NCBI GenBank assembly: GCA_051016205.1
Contig: CP136534.1
Coordinates: 620,001 to 684,000 of the forward strand
Origin: Acuticoccus sp051016205
GTDB taxonomy: Bacteria > Pseudomonadota > Alphaproteobacteria > Rhizobiales > Amorphaceae
Length of the DNA stretch: 64,000 bases
Direction of reading: 5' to 3'
Translations under genes and position numbers: made by a program
Part shown: piece by piece, positions 24,376-32,977 of the stretch
Position numbering within the stretch: the stretch's first letter is position 1
Layout of the letters: each line of letters opens with the position of its first letter
Notes under the pieces: model-generated
Databases searched by the model: none
The model's input: only the letters and a program-made list of their open reading frames with translations
Told to the model about the DNA's origin: nothing

Positions 24376-26925
24376 TTACGAGTATGTCGCTTCTTTGGAC
24401 TTGAAGGATAAATGATGTACCGCACGGGGGGCGTCGGCAATCTTGCGGATGTTTCCCCACGTCTGTTTATAATTGGGGATGATCAGCTCGTTGACACCGG
24501 CGTTCACAACATTGCCTTGGACGCCCGTCGGATAGGCGAATAACATGAATGTCTCGCCGGGGCGGGCAGTCGGGGTTGGATACACCATCGCCTGGGTGGA
24601 CCCCGCATCGTTATAAACCTCGACGAGATCGCCTTCTTCGACGCCGATACCTGTCATGTCGTCAGGATTCATCTCGATATACGGGAACGGCCAGCGGTCC
24701 ATGACAAACTCGTTCTCGTCGTCAAGGTAAGCCGACTGCCACACGAGGTTTGCACGGCCGTTGTTGATGAGGAAATCGAACTCTGCCTTCTGCTCCTCCT
24801 TTCCGGGTGCCCTGAGGCCTCCCCACTCGGCGACGCAGAAGCGCGCGCGACCGTCGTCAGTGGAGAAGTTTCCGTCCGCATACAGGCGTTTTGTTCCGAC
24901 AATCTCCCCGTTCTCGAAACCGACTGCCGGCTCTTGGAACCCGTTGGTGCCCATTTCGCGCAGACGCTCGTATGTGACGAACTCGCCGCCACCTGCGTGT
25001 GTATGGTAGCCATCCATAAACACGTCCTCGTTTGTCTGCCAATCGAACTTTCCGGCGAAGGCTTCCGCACGTTCGGCATTGCCAAGATCTCGGAAAACCC
25101 GCTCCAGATGGTTGGCTATACGCGCTGCGATGAGCCCGTCGCCCATGGCCTGGCCGGGAGGGTCCATGTATCTCTCGGTAAGCCGCATCCGTCGCTCGCC
25201 GTTCATGGACGTGATCGGCACCTCGCCCGCGGTGGCAGCCGGGAGCACGACATGCGCGGCTTCGCCGATCTTCGTCGGCACAATGTCGATGTCGACCACG
25301 AAGAGGCCGCCATTCGCTATCGCTCCCATTATCGCCTCGACCATCGCCTCTCGATCGCCGTATGGCACGGAACTCATGGCGTCCTTTACCTTGTCAGTGC
25401 GCTCTTTGTAGACGCGCTTGAATTCAAATGCGTTGAGCGTCGTTTTGTAGTGATCGCAGGCCCAGACGTGATGCACGCCGCCTTCACCTTGTATGAGGAG
25501 TTGATCGATGTAGGGTGCTGGTCGGCCGATGAATGCGTCGGATGGGCGGACATATCCTTCTTGGTGGCCACCAAGGCGCACGCAGCCGCCACCCGGCCTT
25601 CCAATGTTACCAGTCGCGAGCGCTAGGTTTACCAAGGCACCATTGGTGCGGTAGTTGTCGTTGCCCCAAATCAGCCCCTTTTCGTAGCAAAACATCGTTC
25701 TTCTTCGGGCGCCACCGTCCTTGGGCTCAGCTATCCAACGCGCGGCCTTCTCCATGTCTTCGACTGAGACGCCTGTAATCTCCGCCGCTTCTTCGAGGGT
25801 TGTTCGATTGGCATCGAGCGCGGTTTGGAAGTCCGTCAAGGGTGCCACTTCACCCTTCGACAGCGGTTTGCGCGGTAGTTCCGGAGACCCCTCGCTAGCG
25901 CTCGCCGTGGGTTCGGCTGTGCGCGCGTCGATGAACTCTTTGTCGATCCAGCCCTGATCGGCGATGTGCGACATCAACGCGTTTAGAAGTACCATGTCGG
26001 TACCACTATTGATGGCGAGATGGAGGACGTTGTCGGCGCCTGCCTCAATCTCGCACGCATTAACGGAAACTGTACGTCGCGGATCGACGATGACAATCCT
26101 TCCGCGTTCGTGCGGTTCGTTGGGCAGCTCTTGCCGTTTTCTCGGGAGCGAGCCACCATTGAGGTTGGGTACCCAGTGGTTCAGGAAATAGTTAGTCTGT
26201 GCTTCGACTGGATTTGCGCCAACCACCATGATTGTGTCGGCAAGCTGCGCATCCTCATAGCAGTTATTGAGTTCGCCGACGCCCATGTCCCGGGACGCGT
26301 GAACCTCCGAGTTATACGCTGGCCGATTGTGGATCCGAATGTTCCGAATCTTCAGCGGGTCGAAGTAGAGCTTACCTGTCCCCCAGGTGAACTCATAGCC
26401 GCCACCTGCACCGCCGTGGTCAGCCGCCGAGACGAAAAGGCCATCCTCGCCCTGCTCCTCGATGACCCTTGCCGTCACTTGCGCGACGAGATCGAGCGCA
26501 TCGTCCCAGCCTGTGGGTTGCATCTGGCCGTAGCGCCAGACCATTGGATCTTTCAGGCGCTGTTGCTGAGTTCCGGACGTTTCCGAGTGGCTCAATTCAG
26601 CAATCCGTGCGCCGCGCGCAGACGCGAGACCTGAATTGACCGAGCAGCCGTAGTCCGGCTTTACCACTATATGGACGTCTTTGCCGTCCTGCTTTACGAC
26701 GTTGTACATGGATGGCGAATACCAAGCCTCCGAGTTGATGGCTTGCTGGCTTGTCAGGTCAACGCCGAAGGCATTTTGGTCAGGAGCTGTTCCCCCTTGC
26801 TGTTTAGCCGGCCATGTATAGGCGTGATAGCCGCATCCGACGATACAGTAGTGACAGACGACATTGTGCTTCTTGGCGTCGACGGGTGGGATCGGCAGCC
26901 TGTCAATGTTTCTTTTGAAAGCCAT
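24376..26925 (-). CDS. aioA: Arsenite oxidase large subunit AioA
   Basis: An 849-residue molybdopterin oxidoreductase that oxidises arsenite to arsenate in the periplasm. The [3Fe-4S] motif C-x2-C-x3-C is at residues 24, 27 and 31 (VCHYCIVGC). Long family-specific blocks follow, including DYGCSVNSG, VVGANPVEAQTNYFLNHWVPNLNGG and IVDPRRTVSVNACEIEAGADNVL. The start at 26925 gives the normal AioA N-terminus (MAFKRNIDRLPIPP); the frame is open further upstream inside aioB but without homology. Like known AioA it has no signal peptide and should be exported with the Tat substrate AioB. It starts one base after the aioB stop. Confidence 0.96.
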   Translation of the reverse strand: MAFKRNIDRLPIPPVDAKKHNVVCHYCIVGCGYHAYTWPAKQQGGTAPDQNAFGVDLTSQQAINSEAWYSPSMYNVVKQDGKDVHIVVKPDYGCSVNSGLASARGARIAELSHSETSGTQQQRLKDPMVWRYGQMQPTGWDDALDLVAQVTARVIEEQGEDGLFVSAADHGGAGGGYEFTWGTGKLYFDPLKIRNIRIHNRPAYNSEVHASRDMGVGELNNCYEDAQLADTIMVVGANPVEAQTNYFLNHWVPNLNGGSLPRKRQELPNEPHERGRIVIVDPRRTVSVNACEIEAGADNVLHLAINSGTDMVLLNALMSHIADQGWIDKEFIDARTAEPTASASEGSPELPRKPLSKGEVAPLTDFQTALDANRTTLEEAAEITGVSVEDMEKAARWIAEPKDGGARRRTMFCYEKGLIWGNDNYRTNGALVNLALATGNIGRPGGGCVRLGGHQEGYVRPSDAFIGRPAPYIDQLLIQGEGGVHHVWACDHYKTTLNAFEFKRVYKERTDKVKDAMSSVPYGDREAMVEAIMGAIANGGLFVVDIDIVPTKIGEAAHVVLPAATAGEVPITSMNGERRMRLTERYMDPPGQAMGDGLIAARIANHLERVFRDLGNAERAEAFAGKFDWQTNEDVFMDGYHTHAGGGEFVTYERLREMGTNGFQEPAVGFENGEIVGTKRLYADGNFSTDDGRARFCVAEWGGLRAPGKEEQKAEFDFLINNGRANLVWQSAYLDDENEFVMDRWPFPYIEMNPDDMTGIGVEEGDLVEVYNDAGSTQAMVYPTPTARPGETFMLFAYPTGVQGNVVNAGVNELIIPNYKQTWGNIRKIADAPRAVHHLSFKSKEATYS

Positions 26926-26926
26926 T

Positions 26927-27454
26927 TCAGCCCCCCAACACATTCGAAGTACGACCGTAGATGAGTTCGTCGACGCCTTCGGCAAAAATGTTGCCTGAAC
27001 CATCGACCCGCAGAACGAATTGAGGCAAGTTTTGTGTAGCCTGCCCCCAGGTTTGCTGGCCACCTTTTTCAGGATCGAAGATCGAATAGTGACCTCGGCA
27101 GTTGAAGGTTCGCTGTTCCTTGGAGTAAATGAGAGGCCATCCCTTGTGGGGACAAAGAATCGAGAACCCGACAATGTCGGTATCGGGACCGACACCGTCT
27201 GGGACAGCCAAACCGAGTTTCAACAAGACGCCGGGAGATTGTGAGTCTGGGTAGGCGACAGTGAGCGGTTCGTTGACCTCGAGATCGGCGACGTTGGCAA
27301 GCCGATTTGATGGGTAGTCGACCAGCGCCGCGGTCTGAGCTGTTTGGGCGCTGGCCGGCATAACCGAGGCACTTGCCGCGCCGACGGCTGCTACAGCACC
27401 GCCTCGCAGGAATTGACGTCGGCCGACATCGACCAAGCGGTTGCAACCTTTCAT
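26927..27454 (-). CDS. aioB: Arsenite oxidase small subunit AioB (Rieske protein)
   Basis: A 175-residue Rieske protein with a Tat signal (GRRQFLRGGAVAAVGAA). The [2Fe-2S] ligands are C101 and H103 (CPHKGW) and C119 and H122 (CRGHYS). The extra Cys pair that forms a disulfide in many Rieske proteins is missing, as known for alphaproteobacterial AioB. It passes electrons from AioA to a soluble acceptor, probably a cytochrome c, and its Tat signal would carry the AioBA complex out. It is the first gene of aioBA and faces a dyad-rich upstream region. Confidence 0.95.
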   Translation of the reverse strand: MKGCNRLVDVGRRQFLRGGAVAAVGAASASVMPASAQTAQTAALVDYPSNRLANVADLEVNEPLTVAYPDSQSPGVLLKLGLAVPDGVGPDTDIVGFSILCPHKGWPLIYSKEQRTFNCRGHYSIFDPEKGGQQTWGQATQNLPQFVLRVDGSGNIFAEGVDELIYGRTSNVLGG

Positions 27455-27563
27455 GGCGTTTCCCCGAGTTGCCTTTTTTCGACGTTGTCAAATTAAAGAC
27501 CAGTTCCAAAGCAAACGCAATGGATCAAAGGCACTTCCTACGTTAGGTGTGGCGTTTTAATTG

Positions 27564-27600
27564 CCGAACATAAGTAATACATGTTTGGAGTTCCGAACAT
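27564..27600 (-). promoter_or_regulatory. Probable activator site upstream of aioB
   Basis: ATGTTTGGA and TCCGAACAT (27581-27600, two-base spacer) form an 8-of-9 inverted repeat, and a further half-site CCGAACAT lies at 27564-27571. The cluster is 110-145 bases upstream of the aioB start, the distance expected of an enhancer-type AioR site. No clear GG-N10-GC sigma-54 promoter was found between it and aioB. Confidence 0.55.
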
Positions 27601-27654
27601 ATTAATAAGACTTATGGCTGTATATAGAATTAAATGAAAATTAGGTGTTTAAGA

Positions 27655-28947
27655 CTAATGTAGAGAATGCCTTCGCATCTTCTCCCAAAGTGTCGTTCGC
27701 GAAATCCCAAGTAACGACGCTGCCTCTTGCAAGCGACCATCGGCGTCTTTCAGTGCGCCGGCGATCGCTCGCCTTTCTGCGGCATTACGCACGTCGGTGA
27801 GCGCGCTCCCGCCGATGGTCTCGCTCCGAGCCGTTGTCGGAAAAAGGTCGCTGGGTAAGAGCCACGGCCCCTCTGCCATGGCACACGCACGTTCAAGCCG
27901 ATTGCGAAGCTCCCTAGCGTTACCCGGCCACTCATGCAAACGTGCAGCCTCGATCGCGAGATTAGACAGGCCGCGCAGCACACGCTTTCCACTGCCGCTG
28001 TCTTTGAAGTGATCAAAGTACAGCCTGGCAAGCCACTCAATATCGAGTGGTCGGGAATGCAACGGAGGAAGTGCCACTGAGAATGTGCTGAGGCGGTAAA
28101 ACAGCTCGTGCCGCAGCGTACCGCCGGGTTCCTGATCACGGGCAAGAGCAACAATTCGGGCTCCGAGCGGCCGCGCCTCGGTCTCCCCAATGCGGCAGAA
28201 AGACCCTCGGTCTAAGAGTTCCAAGAGCTTCAGTTGCACCGCTTTCGGTGCGTCGGATACCGCGTCGAGAAGGAGCACTCCGTCCGCAGCTCGTTCAGCG
28301 TAGCCGATATGATCATGGGGTCGGCCAACGATCGAGGCGGCAGCGTGCCCAAAAATTTCTACCTCAAGAAGTTCCGGTGGGATCGCTGCGCAGTTTACTG
28401 CCACAAAAGGTGTATTTGGACGGGATAACTCGTGAAGGCGACGTGCGCACACCTCTTTCCCGACGCCGATCGGTCCGGTGATGAGGACCGGAGTATCGCT
28501 GTCTGCGATGCGCGAAAGGGTCCTCTCAATTTCGACCATCTCGTTGGATGCACCAAGCGTACACCGCGTTTCGGCCTTTTCGGCGAAACGCCCGAGACGA
28601 TCCAATAGCTCGCTTAGCGAGAAGGGTTTCGTCAGGTAGTCGCTCGCCCCCCGACGCATTAAATCAACGGCCTGATCGATGTCAGCGTACGCGGTCATGA
28701 AGAGAAATGGTGCAGGATGCGGCAAGCGAGCCGCTTCGCAAAAAACCTCGTCGCCAGAGCGTCCGGGCAGCCGGATATCGCACAGGACGACATCCGGCGG
28801 GCATTCGGCGAGCCCCTTCAGTGCCTCTTCTCCGCAGCGCCACCAAGTTACGTCTATCCCTTCGAGGGACAAGCCTTGAACAAGCGATTCGCCCATAATC
28901 TTATCGTCTTCAATGATCGCAACGCACAGCGCATCATGCGGCTTCAT
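27655..28947 (-). CDS. aioR: Arsenite response regulator AioR, degenerate AAA+ core
   Basis: A 430-residue NtrC-type regulator: receiver domain (DD near residue 15, phospho-Asp in VVLCDIRLPGRSG), AAA+ domain and a Fis-type helix-turn-helix (LQEAASLLGISRTTLWEKMRRH). Walker A is intact (GPIGVGKE). The GAFTGA loop that contacts sigma-54 reads ASIVGR, and Walker B, normally LDE, is LLLDAV, losing the catalytic Glu. ATP-driven opening of a sigma-54 promoter is therefore doubtful. The start at 28947 has GGAGG upstream and overlaps aioS by 14 bases; an in-frame ATG at 28977 lacks one. Confidence 0.9.
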   Translation of the reverse strand: MKPHDALCVAIIEDDKIMGESLVQGLSLEGIDVTWWRCGEEALKGLAECPPDVVLCDIRLPGRSGDEVFCEAARLPHPAPFLFMTAYADIDQAVDLMRRGASDYLTKPFSLSELLDRLGRFAEKAETRCTLGASNEMVEIERTLSRIADSDTPVLITGPIGVGKEVCARRLHELSRPNTPFVAVNCAAIPPELLEVEIFGHAAASIVGRPHDHIGYAERAADGVLLLDAVSDAPKAVQLKLLELLDRGSFCRIGETEARPLGARIVALARDQEPGGTLRHELFYRLSTFSVALPPLHSRPLDIEWLARLYFDHFKDSGSGKRVLRGLSNLAIEAARLHEWPGNARELRNRLERACAMAEGPWLLPSDLFPTTARSETIGGSALTDVRNAAERRAIAGALKDADGRLQEAASLLGISRTTLWEKMRRHSLH

Positions 28948-30436
28948 GCCAGGTACCTCCGCGTTTGAAGTCGACAATAGGAATGGATAGAACGATTTTT
29001 GTGCCCACGGTGCATCGGTTCCAATCGATCGTGCCGCCGCTGTCGCTAACGGCTCTACGCACCATCCAGAGCCCGAGCCCGCCGTGATGGCCGAGCGGCC
29101 TCTTCGCGTCTGTGTCCTTTAGGATAGCCGCAGCTGCGTCAGGGATGCCGGGACCGCTATCCTTGACGGCAATCACGAGAATTGAGTTCCCTTCGGATAT
29201 GAATATGTCGACCTCGATTTGAGTGCCGGCAGGCGATGCTATAGCTGCATTCAGCACTAGGTTGAGGAGTACCTGTCTCATTGGGGATCGCGGCACTGCT
29301 ATTGCACCTTCGAGTGCGATGCGCCACGTTGCTGTCAATGAGCGCCGTCTGATCTCGAGACTCGTTAGCGTCCTTACGTCATCGACATCGCTCGGTCCGA
29401 AACCTGGCTTACCCCGTTCCGGGCGGTATACGTGGAGCGTTGCCTTGACGATGTCGCGAATGTCAGCGAGCCCTCGATCGATTAGTCGAGCGCTCCGTTG
29501 CCGAACCGACTCGTTATGTCCGTGTCTTTTTATCGTATCGACGGCGTTGAAGAGACCGCCGAGCGGATTGTTGATCTCATGGGCCATCCCTGATGCAAGG
29601 CGACCAAGGTCGGCCAATCTCTCCTCCTCAGCAAGCTGTTTTTCTAGAAGTCGCCTATCCTTCTGGGCGCGCGCCAGTGCGTTGTAGTGGGTGAAGAGGC
29701 GATGGCCCTCAGTGCCAATAGCAGGCATCCTCGGCAGGGGGATTTCGCTCGGGCCGGTCTGCGCATCCACGGCAAGATGTCTTGTGAGGATCTGCATCGG
29801 CTCAAGAAGCTTGATCACGACCAAGAATCCCAGCGCCGCACAACCGAGCGTGAGAAGGCCATTTGTCAAAAGCAAGAGCACCGTCACCTGGTGCCGCTCG
29901 GCGATCAGCGCTTCCACATCTATCAGTGTGGAAATCGTTCCCACGTTCCGGCCCTCTGACGTTAGTGTTCGCCTTAGGGTCGCAGTTCCGGCGGCCGCAT
30001 CGATGTGCGCGCCGCCGTCCAGCTTAGCGGCGCGAAAACTTGAGGGGAGCTCTCCGAGGGTGGGCGCTGTCGCCGGATCGGTTGCCGCGATGATTTGCCC
30101 AGCACTGTTCGTTACAACGGCCTCAAGAGGGCGCACAGCGCCATTAGTTTCCAGCGACCGCTCAAGTGTTTCGAAAGCCGCCCATATGTCTTCGCGGGCA
30201 ACGTAGGGAGTGAGAGCGGGTGCGAGCCCAGCGAGGTATGCATTCGCCAGATCGTCGATTTGCTGCGATTGCGTTTGGATGAGGCGGGACATAACGCGTT
30301 CCGACACAGCCACGCCGACGAAGATCATAAGGATTGCAACGACCAGCGGGACCTTAATCACGAGAGGAAGCTTGGCCGCCCATTGCATCGGCAATCGTAT
30401 CCAGTAGGATACTCCTGGGGGACGTTGATGTTTCAT
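28934..30436 (-). CDS. aioS: Arsenite sensor histidine kinase AioS
   Basis: A 500-residue kinase with two membrane helices (near 27-45 and 185-205) bounding a periplasmic domain, then a HAMP-like linker, the H-box LASGMAHEINNPLGGLF and an HATPase domain (NLVLNAAIASP, VKDSGPGIP, GLGLWMVRRAV). It should receive the arsenite signal from AioX and phosphorylate AioR. Its start overlaps the aioX stop as ATGA. Confidence 0.92.
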   Translation of the reverse strand: MKHQRPPGVSYWIRLPMQWAAKLPLVIKVPLVVAILMIFVGVAVSERVMSRLIQTQSQQIDDLANAYLAGLAPALTPYVAREDIWAAFETLERSLETNGAVRPLEAVVTNSAGQIIAATDPATAPTLGELPSSFRAAKLDGGAHIDAAAGTATLRRTLTSEGRNVGTISTLIDVEALIAERHQVTVLLLLTNGLLTLGCAALGFLVVIKLLEPMQILTRHLAVDAQTGPSEIPLPRMPAIGTEGHRLFTHYNALARAQKDRRLLEKQLAEEERLADLGRLASGMAHEINNPLGGLFNAVDTIKRHGHNESVRQRSARLIDRGLADIRDIVKATLHVYRPERGKPGFGPSDVDDVRTLTSLEIRRRSLTATWRIALEGAIAVPRSPMRQVLLNLVLNAAIASPAGTQIEVDIFISEGNSILVIAVKDSGPGIPDAAAAILKDTDAKRPLGHHGGLGLWMVRRAVSDSGGTIDWNRCTVGTKIVLSIPIVDFKRGGTWHEAA

Positions 30437-31308
30437 CCTAGGCCGGCCGTAAGCATTTTTTGCCGGATCGGCTCGTAAAGTGACGCATCTCTCCGATCAA
30501 AACCATCAAGATGCAGCATCGCAAGAACCACTTGGCCGAGCGCATCTTCTTTTAGGGCCAAAACCGCGGCTTCAACCGCGGCTGTTGCCGCGGGATCTGC
30601 GGGTTCCCGTGGTGCAGCAATCGGAGGAAAGCCAAGCCACTCCGATTTCCAGACCGCCTTTACTTGAGCCCCAAGAGAAGGGTCGACAGCCGCGAGAACG
30701 TCGGCGACATAGCCGTCGACCGAGCCAGACTGCGCAAGTCCCGTCGCGACCGCCCGAACGACGTTTTCGTGACCGTAGGTGAAAAAGGTACGGGAGAAGT
30801 GTTGGTCCGGCTGTCTCGAGACAGTGGCAAGGTGAGCACGCGTGACAAGGTATCCGGAGTTCGAGTCAGGATCGGAGTATGCATGAATGTCTCCGACAAG
30901 ATCGACAACGTCATGAGCGGCGCGGTTCGCCTGCGTGATGATATAGGACTGGTAGAGCGGCCGACCCTGCCATATCGGCACAGCAAGCAGCTTTAGAGCG
31001 CTTCGAAACCGGACGAACGGGTACCCGCAGATCCACGCCGCGTCGAGCTCACGTGCGACAAGAAGCGTAGTGACTTCTTGGTAGGTCCGGCGCGATACGA
31101 GCTCGATGGAACGCCCCGTTGCGCGCTCTAGGTAAGCACGCATCGCTGCCAAAACCTCGGCATCGGTCGCGAGGAAAACAGGCGTTAAGCCAAAACGAAT
31201 TGGCCGGCTAGCGCGAAGGCGCCGGCCAGCGAAGGGTGCAGTGCCCAAGGCGAAAACCAGAGCTCGCCGTGTGGGTCCACAAGCTAGGGTCGATGCCTTC
31301 AATGGCAC
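30433..31308 (-). CDS. aioX: Periplasmic arsenite-binding protein AioX
   Basis: A PhnD-like substrate-binding protein of about 291 residues that binds arsenite and triggers AioS. The start is set at GTG 31308, which follows GGGGG; a TTG at 31329 is also in frame. An N-terminal RR-containing hydrophobic leader (TRRALVFALGTAPFAG) directs export. After the leader there is one Cys (about residue 94, in AAWICGYPF), where AioX proteins bind As(III). It heads the aioXSR operon and diverges from arsR-arsC across about 175 bases. Confidence 0.9.
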   Translation of the reverse strand: MPLKASTLACGPTRRALVFALGTAPFAGRRLRASRPIRFGLTPVFLATDAEVLAAMRAYLERATGRSIELVSRRTYQEVTTLLVARELDAAWICGYPFVRFRSALKLLAVPIWQGRPLYQSYIITQANRAAHDVVDLVGDIHAYSDPDSNSGYLVTRAHLATVSRQPDQHFSRTFFTYGHENVVRAVATGLAQSGSVDGYVADVLAAVDPSLGAQVKAVWKSEWLGFPPIAAPREPADPAATAAVEAAVLALKEDALGQVVLAMLHLDGFDRRDASLYEPIRQKMLTAGLG

Positions 31309-31449
31309 ACGCGTTTGCCCCCAACTCAAGTTTCACGCTTCGTCCGGCGTGTTCGATGGAAATGTAGCAAAGGTTTTTCTCGGACGACAGGGCAACACAC
31401 TTCACCACCGCACGCAGGACGGCCCCAGCTGAGTCGTTCCAGTCTAGGG

Positions 31450-31486
31450 TTGACACAAATCCGACAATCGTGGATTCATGAATCCA
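31450..31486 (+). promoter_or_regulatory. Promoter and palindromic operator of arsR-arsC
   Basis: TTGACA at 31450-31455 is a consensus -35 box. TGGATTCA-TGAATCCA (31471-31486) is a perfect 16-base palindrome that covers the expected -10 region, and its last base is the A of the start codon. ArsR-family repressors bind such dyads. No Shine-Dalgarno sequence precedes the ATG, so the message is probably leaderless or nearly so. Confidence 0.65.
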
Positions 31487-32355
31487 TGAATATAAAGAAC
31501 GAAAGCGAAGCACTTGCGGCGCTGGGCCATCCGGGCCGTCTCGCCGTGTTTCGGCTATTAGCTCGACGCATGCCACAAGGGGTCCGACCTAGTGAGATTG
31601 CCGGCGCGCTTCGCCTGAAGCCAAACACACTGTCTGTCTATGCAGGCATCCTGACGCGCGCTGGGCTTTTGAATACCTGGCGCGACGGTCGCTCTGTCTA
31701 CTACGGCGTGAACTTGGACCGGTTCGGTGAGCTTGTAAGATATCTAGTCCACGATTGTTGTCACGGGCGGCCAGAACTCTGCCTTGATGACTCAGGGGAC
31801 GAAGAAGTTACGGTCGCCGGGCGCTCCGGACCGTATCATGTACTATTTGTCTGTACGGGAAACTCAGCCCGATCAATCTTTGCGGAAGCGTTGCTTGGCC
31901 GGATGGGACATGGCCAGTTTGTTGCCCATTCGGCGGGAACTAAACCCTACTCGCGCGTCAACCCCAAAGCCGCATTGGTCTTGCAATCGGTTGGCGACGA
32001 TCCGGGTAAGTACTCACCGAAATCGGCCAATAAGTATCTCGACGATGGATCCGCCAGAATGGATTTCGTCGTCACGGTCTGTGACCGAGCGGCGAACGAA
32101 GATGCACCGCCCTGGCCGGGACGGCCAATGATTGCGCATTGGGGTGTATCCGACCCCGTCAGTGCTGGCAATGACAACCAATTAAAGCCCTTCGAGATCG
32201 CCTTCCGAGCACTCGAGCACAAGGTTAAGCGCTTCGCCAAGCTGCCGCTTGACACCATGCGACCGACCGAAATCCAAGCCGCTCTCGACGACATCGGCCA
32301 AAACCGAGACAAGCGCGGCCCTGCGCCACGTGGCGCCAGAAACCATCAAGTGTGA
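31486..32355 (+). CDS. Fused ArsR repressor and ArsC arsenate reductase
   Basis: A 289-residue two-domain protein. Residues 1-95 are an ArsR/SmtB winged helix (ALGHPGRLAVFRLLARR, RPSEIAGALRLKPNTLSVYAGIL) ending in a CC pair (HDCCHGRPEL) that could bind As(III). Residues 115-270 are a low-molecular-weight-phosphatase-type arsenate reductase with the P-loop VCTGNSARS and VCDRAANED. One protein would thus both repress and detoxify. A palindrome at its own start suggests autorepression relieved by arsenite. Downstream lies a gapdh remnant. Confidence 0.92.
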   Translation: MNIKNESEALAALGHPGRLAVFRLLARRMPQGVRPSEIAGALRLKPNTLSVYAGILTRAGLLNTWRDGRSVYYGVNLDRFGELVRYLVHDCCHGRPELCLDDSGDEEVTVAGRSGPYHVLFVCTGNSARSIFAEALLGRMGHGQFVAHSAGTKPYSRVNPKAALVLQSVGDDPGKYSPKSANKYLDDGSARMDFVVTVCDRAANEDAPPWPGRPMIAHWGVSDPVSAGNDNQLKPFEIAFRALEHKVKRFAKLPLDTMRPTEIQAALDDIGQNRDKRGPAPRGARNHQV

Positions 32356-32372
32356 ATGGCGGAGTAGCGATC

Positions 32373-32957
32373 TTGGCACGGCTAGCTGTCAACGGACTTG
32401 GCCAGATTGATAAACTTGTGCTTCGGCGTCTGATCCGAACGAGCGGATGTCATGAGATTGCACTTTTGAACGCTCCCGCCGGCAACCCGGCTCAGCACAC
32501 GACGCTTATAGAGTTTGATTCCGCCCATGGTCGCTGGCTGGAAGCGTTTGGCTTCGATCATGGAAGCCTCAGCGTTGACGTTACGCTATCGCCGTTTGTC
32601 CAGGTGAGACGGATCGAAGACCTCCCGCTCGCCACCCATGGAATTGACATCGTGGTAGATTGCACTGGCGTCTTCACATCCACGGAAGAGGTCGAGCTTT
32701 CCTTTAGAGCTGGCGTACAAAAAGCCGTGATATCGGCGCCGATAAAAAATGGTGCGCTCTACCTCGTGATAGGCGTCAGTCAACATCTCGATAAAGTTGG
32801 TAAGCGCCGAAACATCACGGCTGCAATTTGCACAAAGAGCTGCGGCGCCTCAGTCGTCAGAGTCCTTCACGAAGCGATTGGGATCAAGTGCGACTCAATC
32901 ACTACAATCCACGACTTCAGAAACACACAAACAATCGTTGATCACCCTGCAAGAAAC
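32373..32957 (+). pseudogene. Truncated ArsJ-type glyceraldehyde-3-phosphate dehydrogenase
   Basis: The frame begins like GAPDH (ARLAVNGLGQIDKLVLRRLIR for the NAD-binding start) and reaches the active-site region (ICTKSCGASVVRVLHEAIGIKCDSITTIHDFRNTQTIVDHP), where the catalytic Cys is kept but flanking residues have drifted. Homology stops there, so about half of the catalytic domain is missing; the open frame runs on to 33005 into the pstS start. In other arsenic operons GAPDH makes 1-arseno-3-phosphoglycerate for the exporter ArsJ. No arsJ is present here. Confidence 0.8.
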
Positions 32958-32977
32958 AATGACTGGGAGGTCTCGCC

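Noticed and set aside
27455..27563. Possible sigma-54 -24/-12 promoter before aioB
   Set aside because: I looked for GG-N10-GC on the minus strand and found only GG-N10-GA mismatches, so none is called.
31208..31576. 122-codon minus-strand frame between aioX and arsR-arsC
   Set aside because: It overlaps the aioX start, the arsR promoter and the start of arsR-arsC; it is a shadow.
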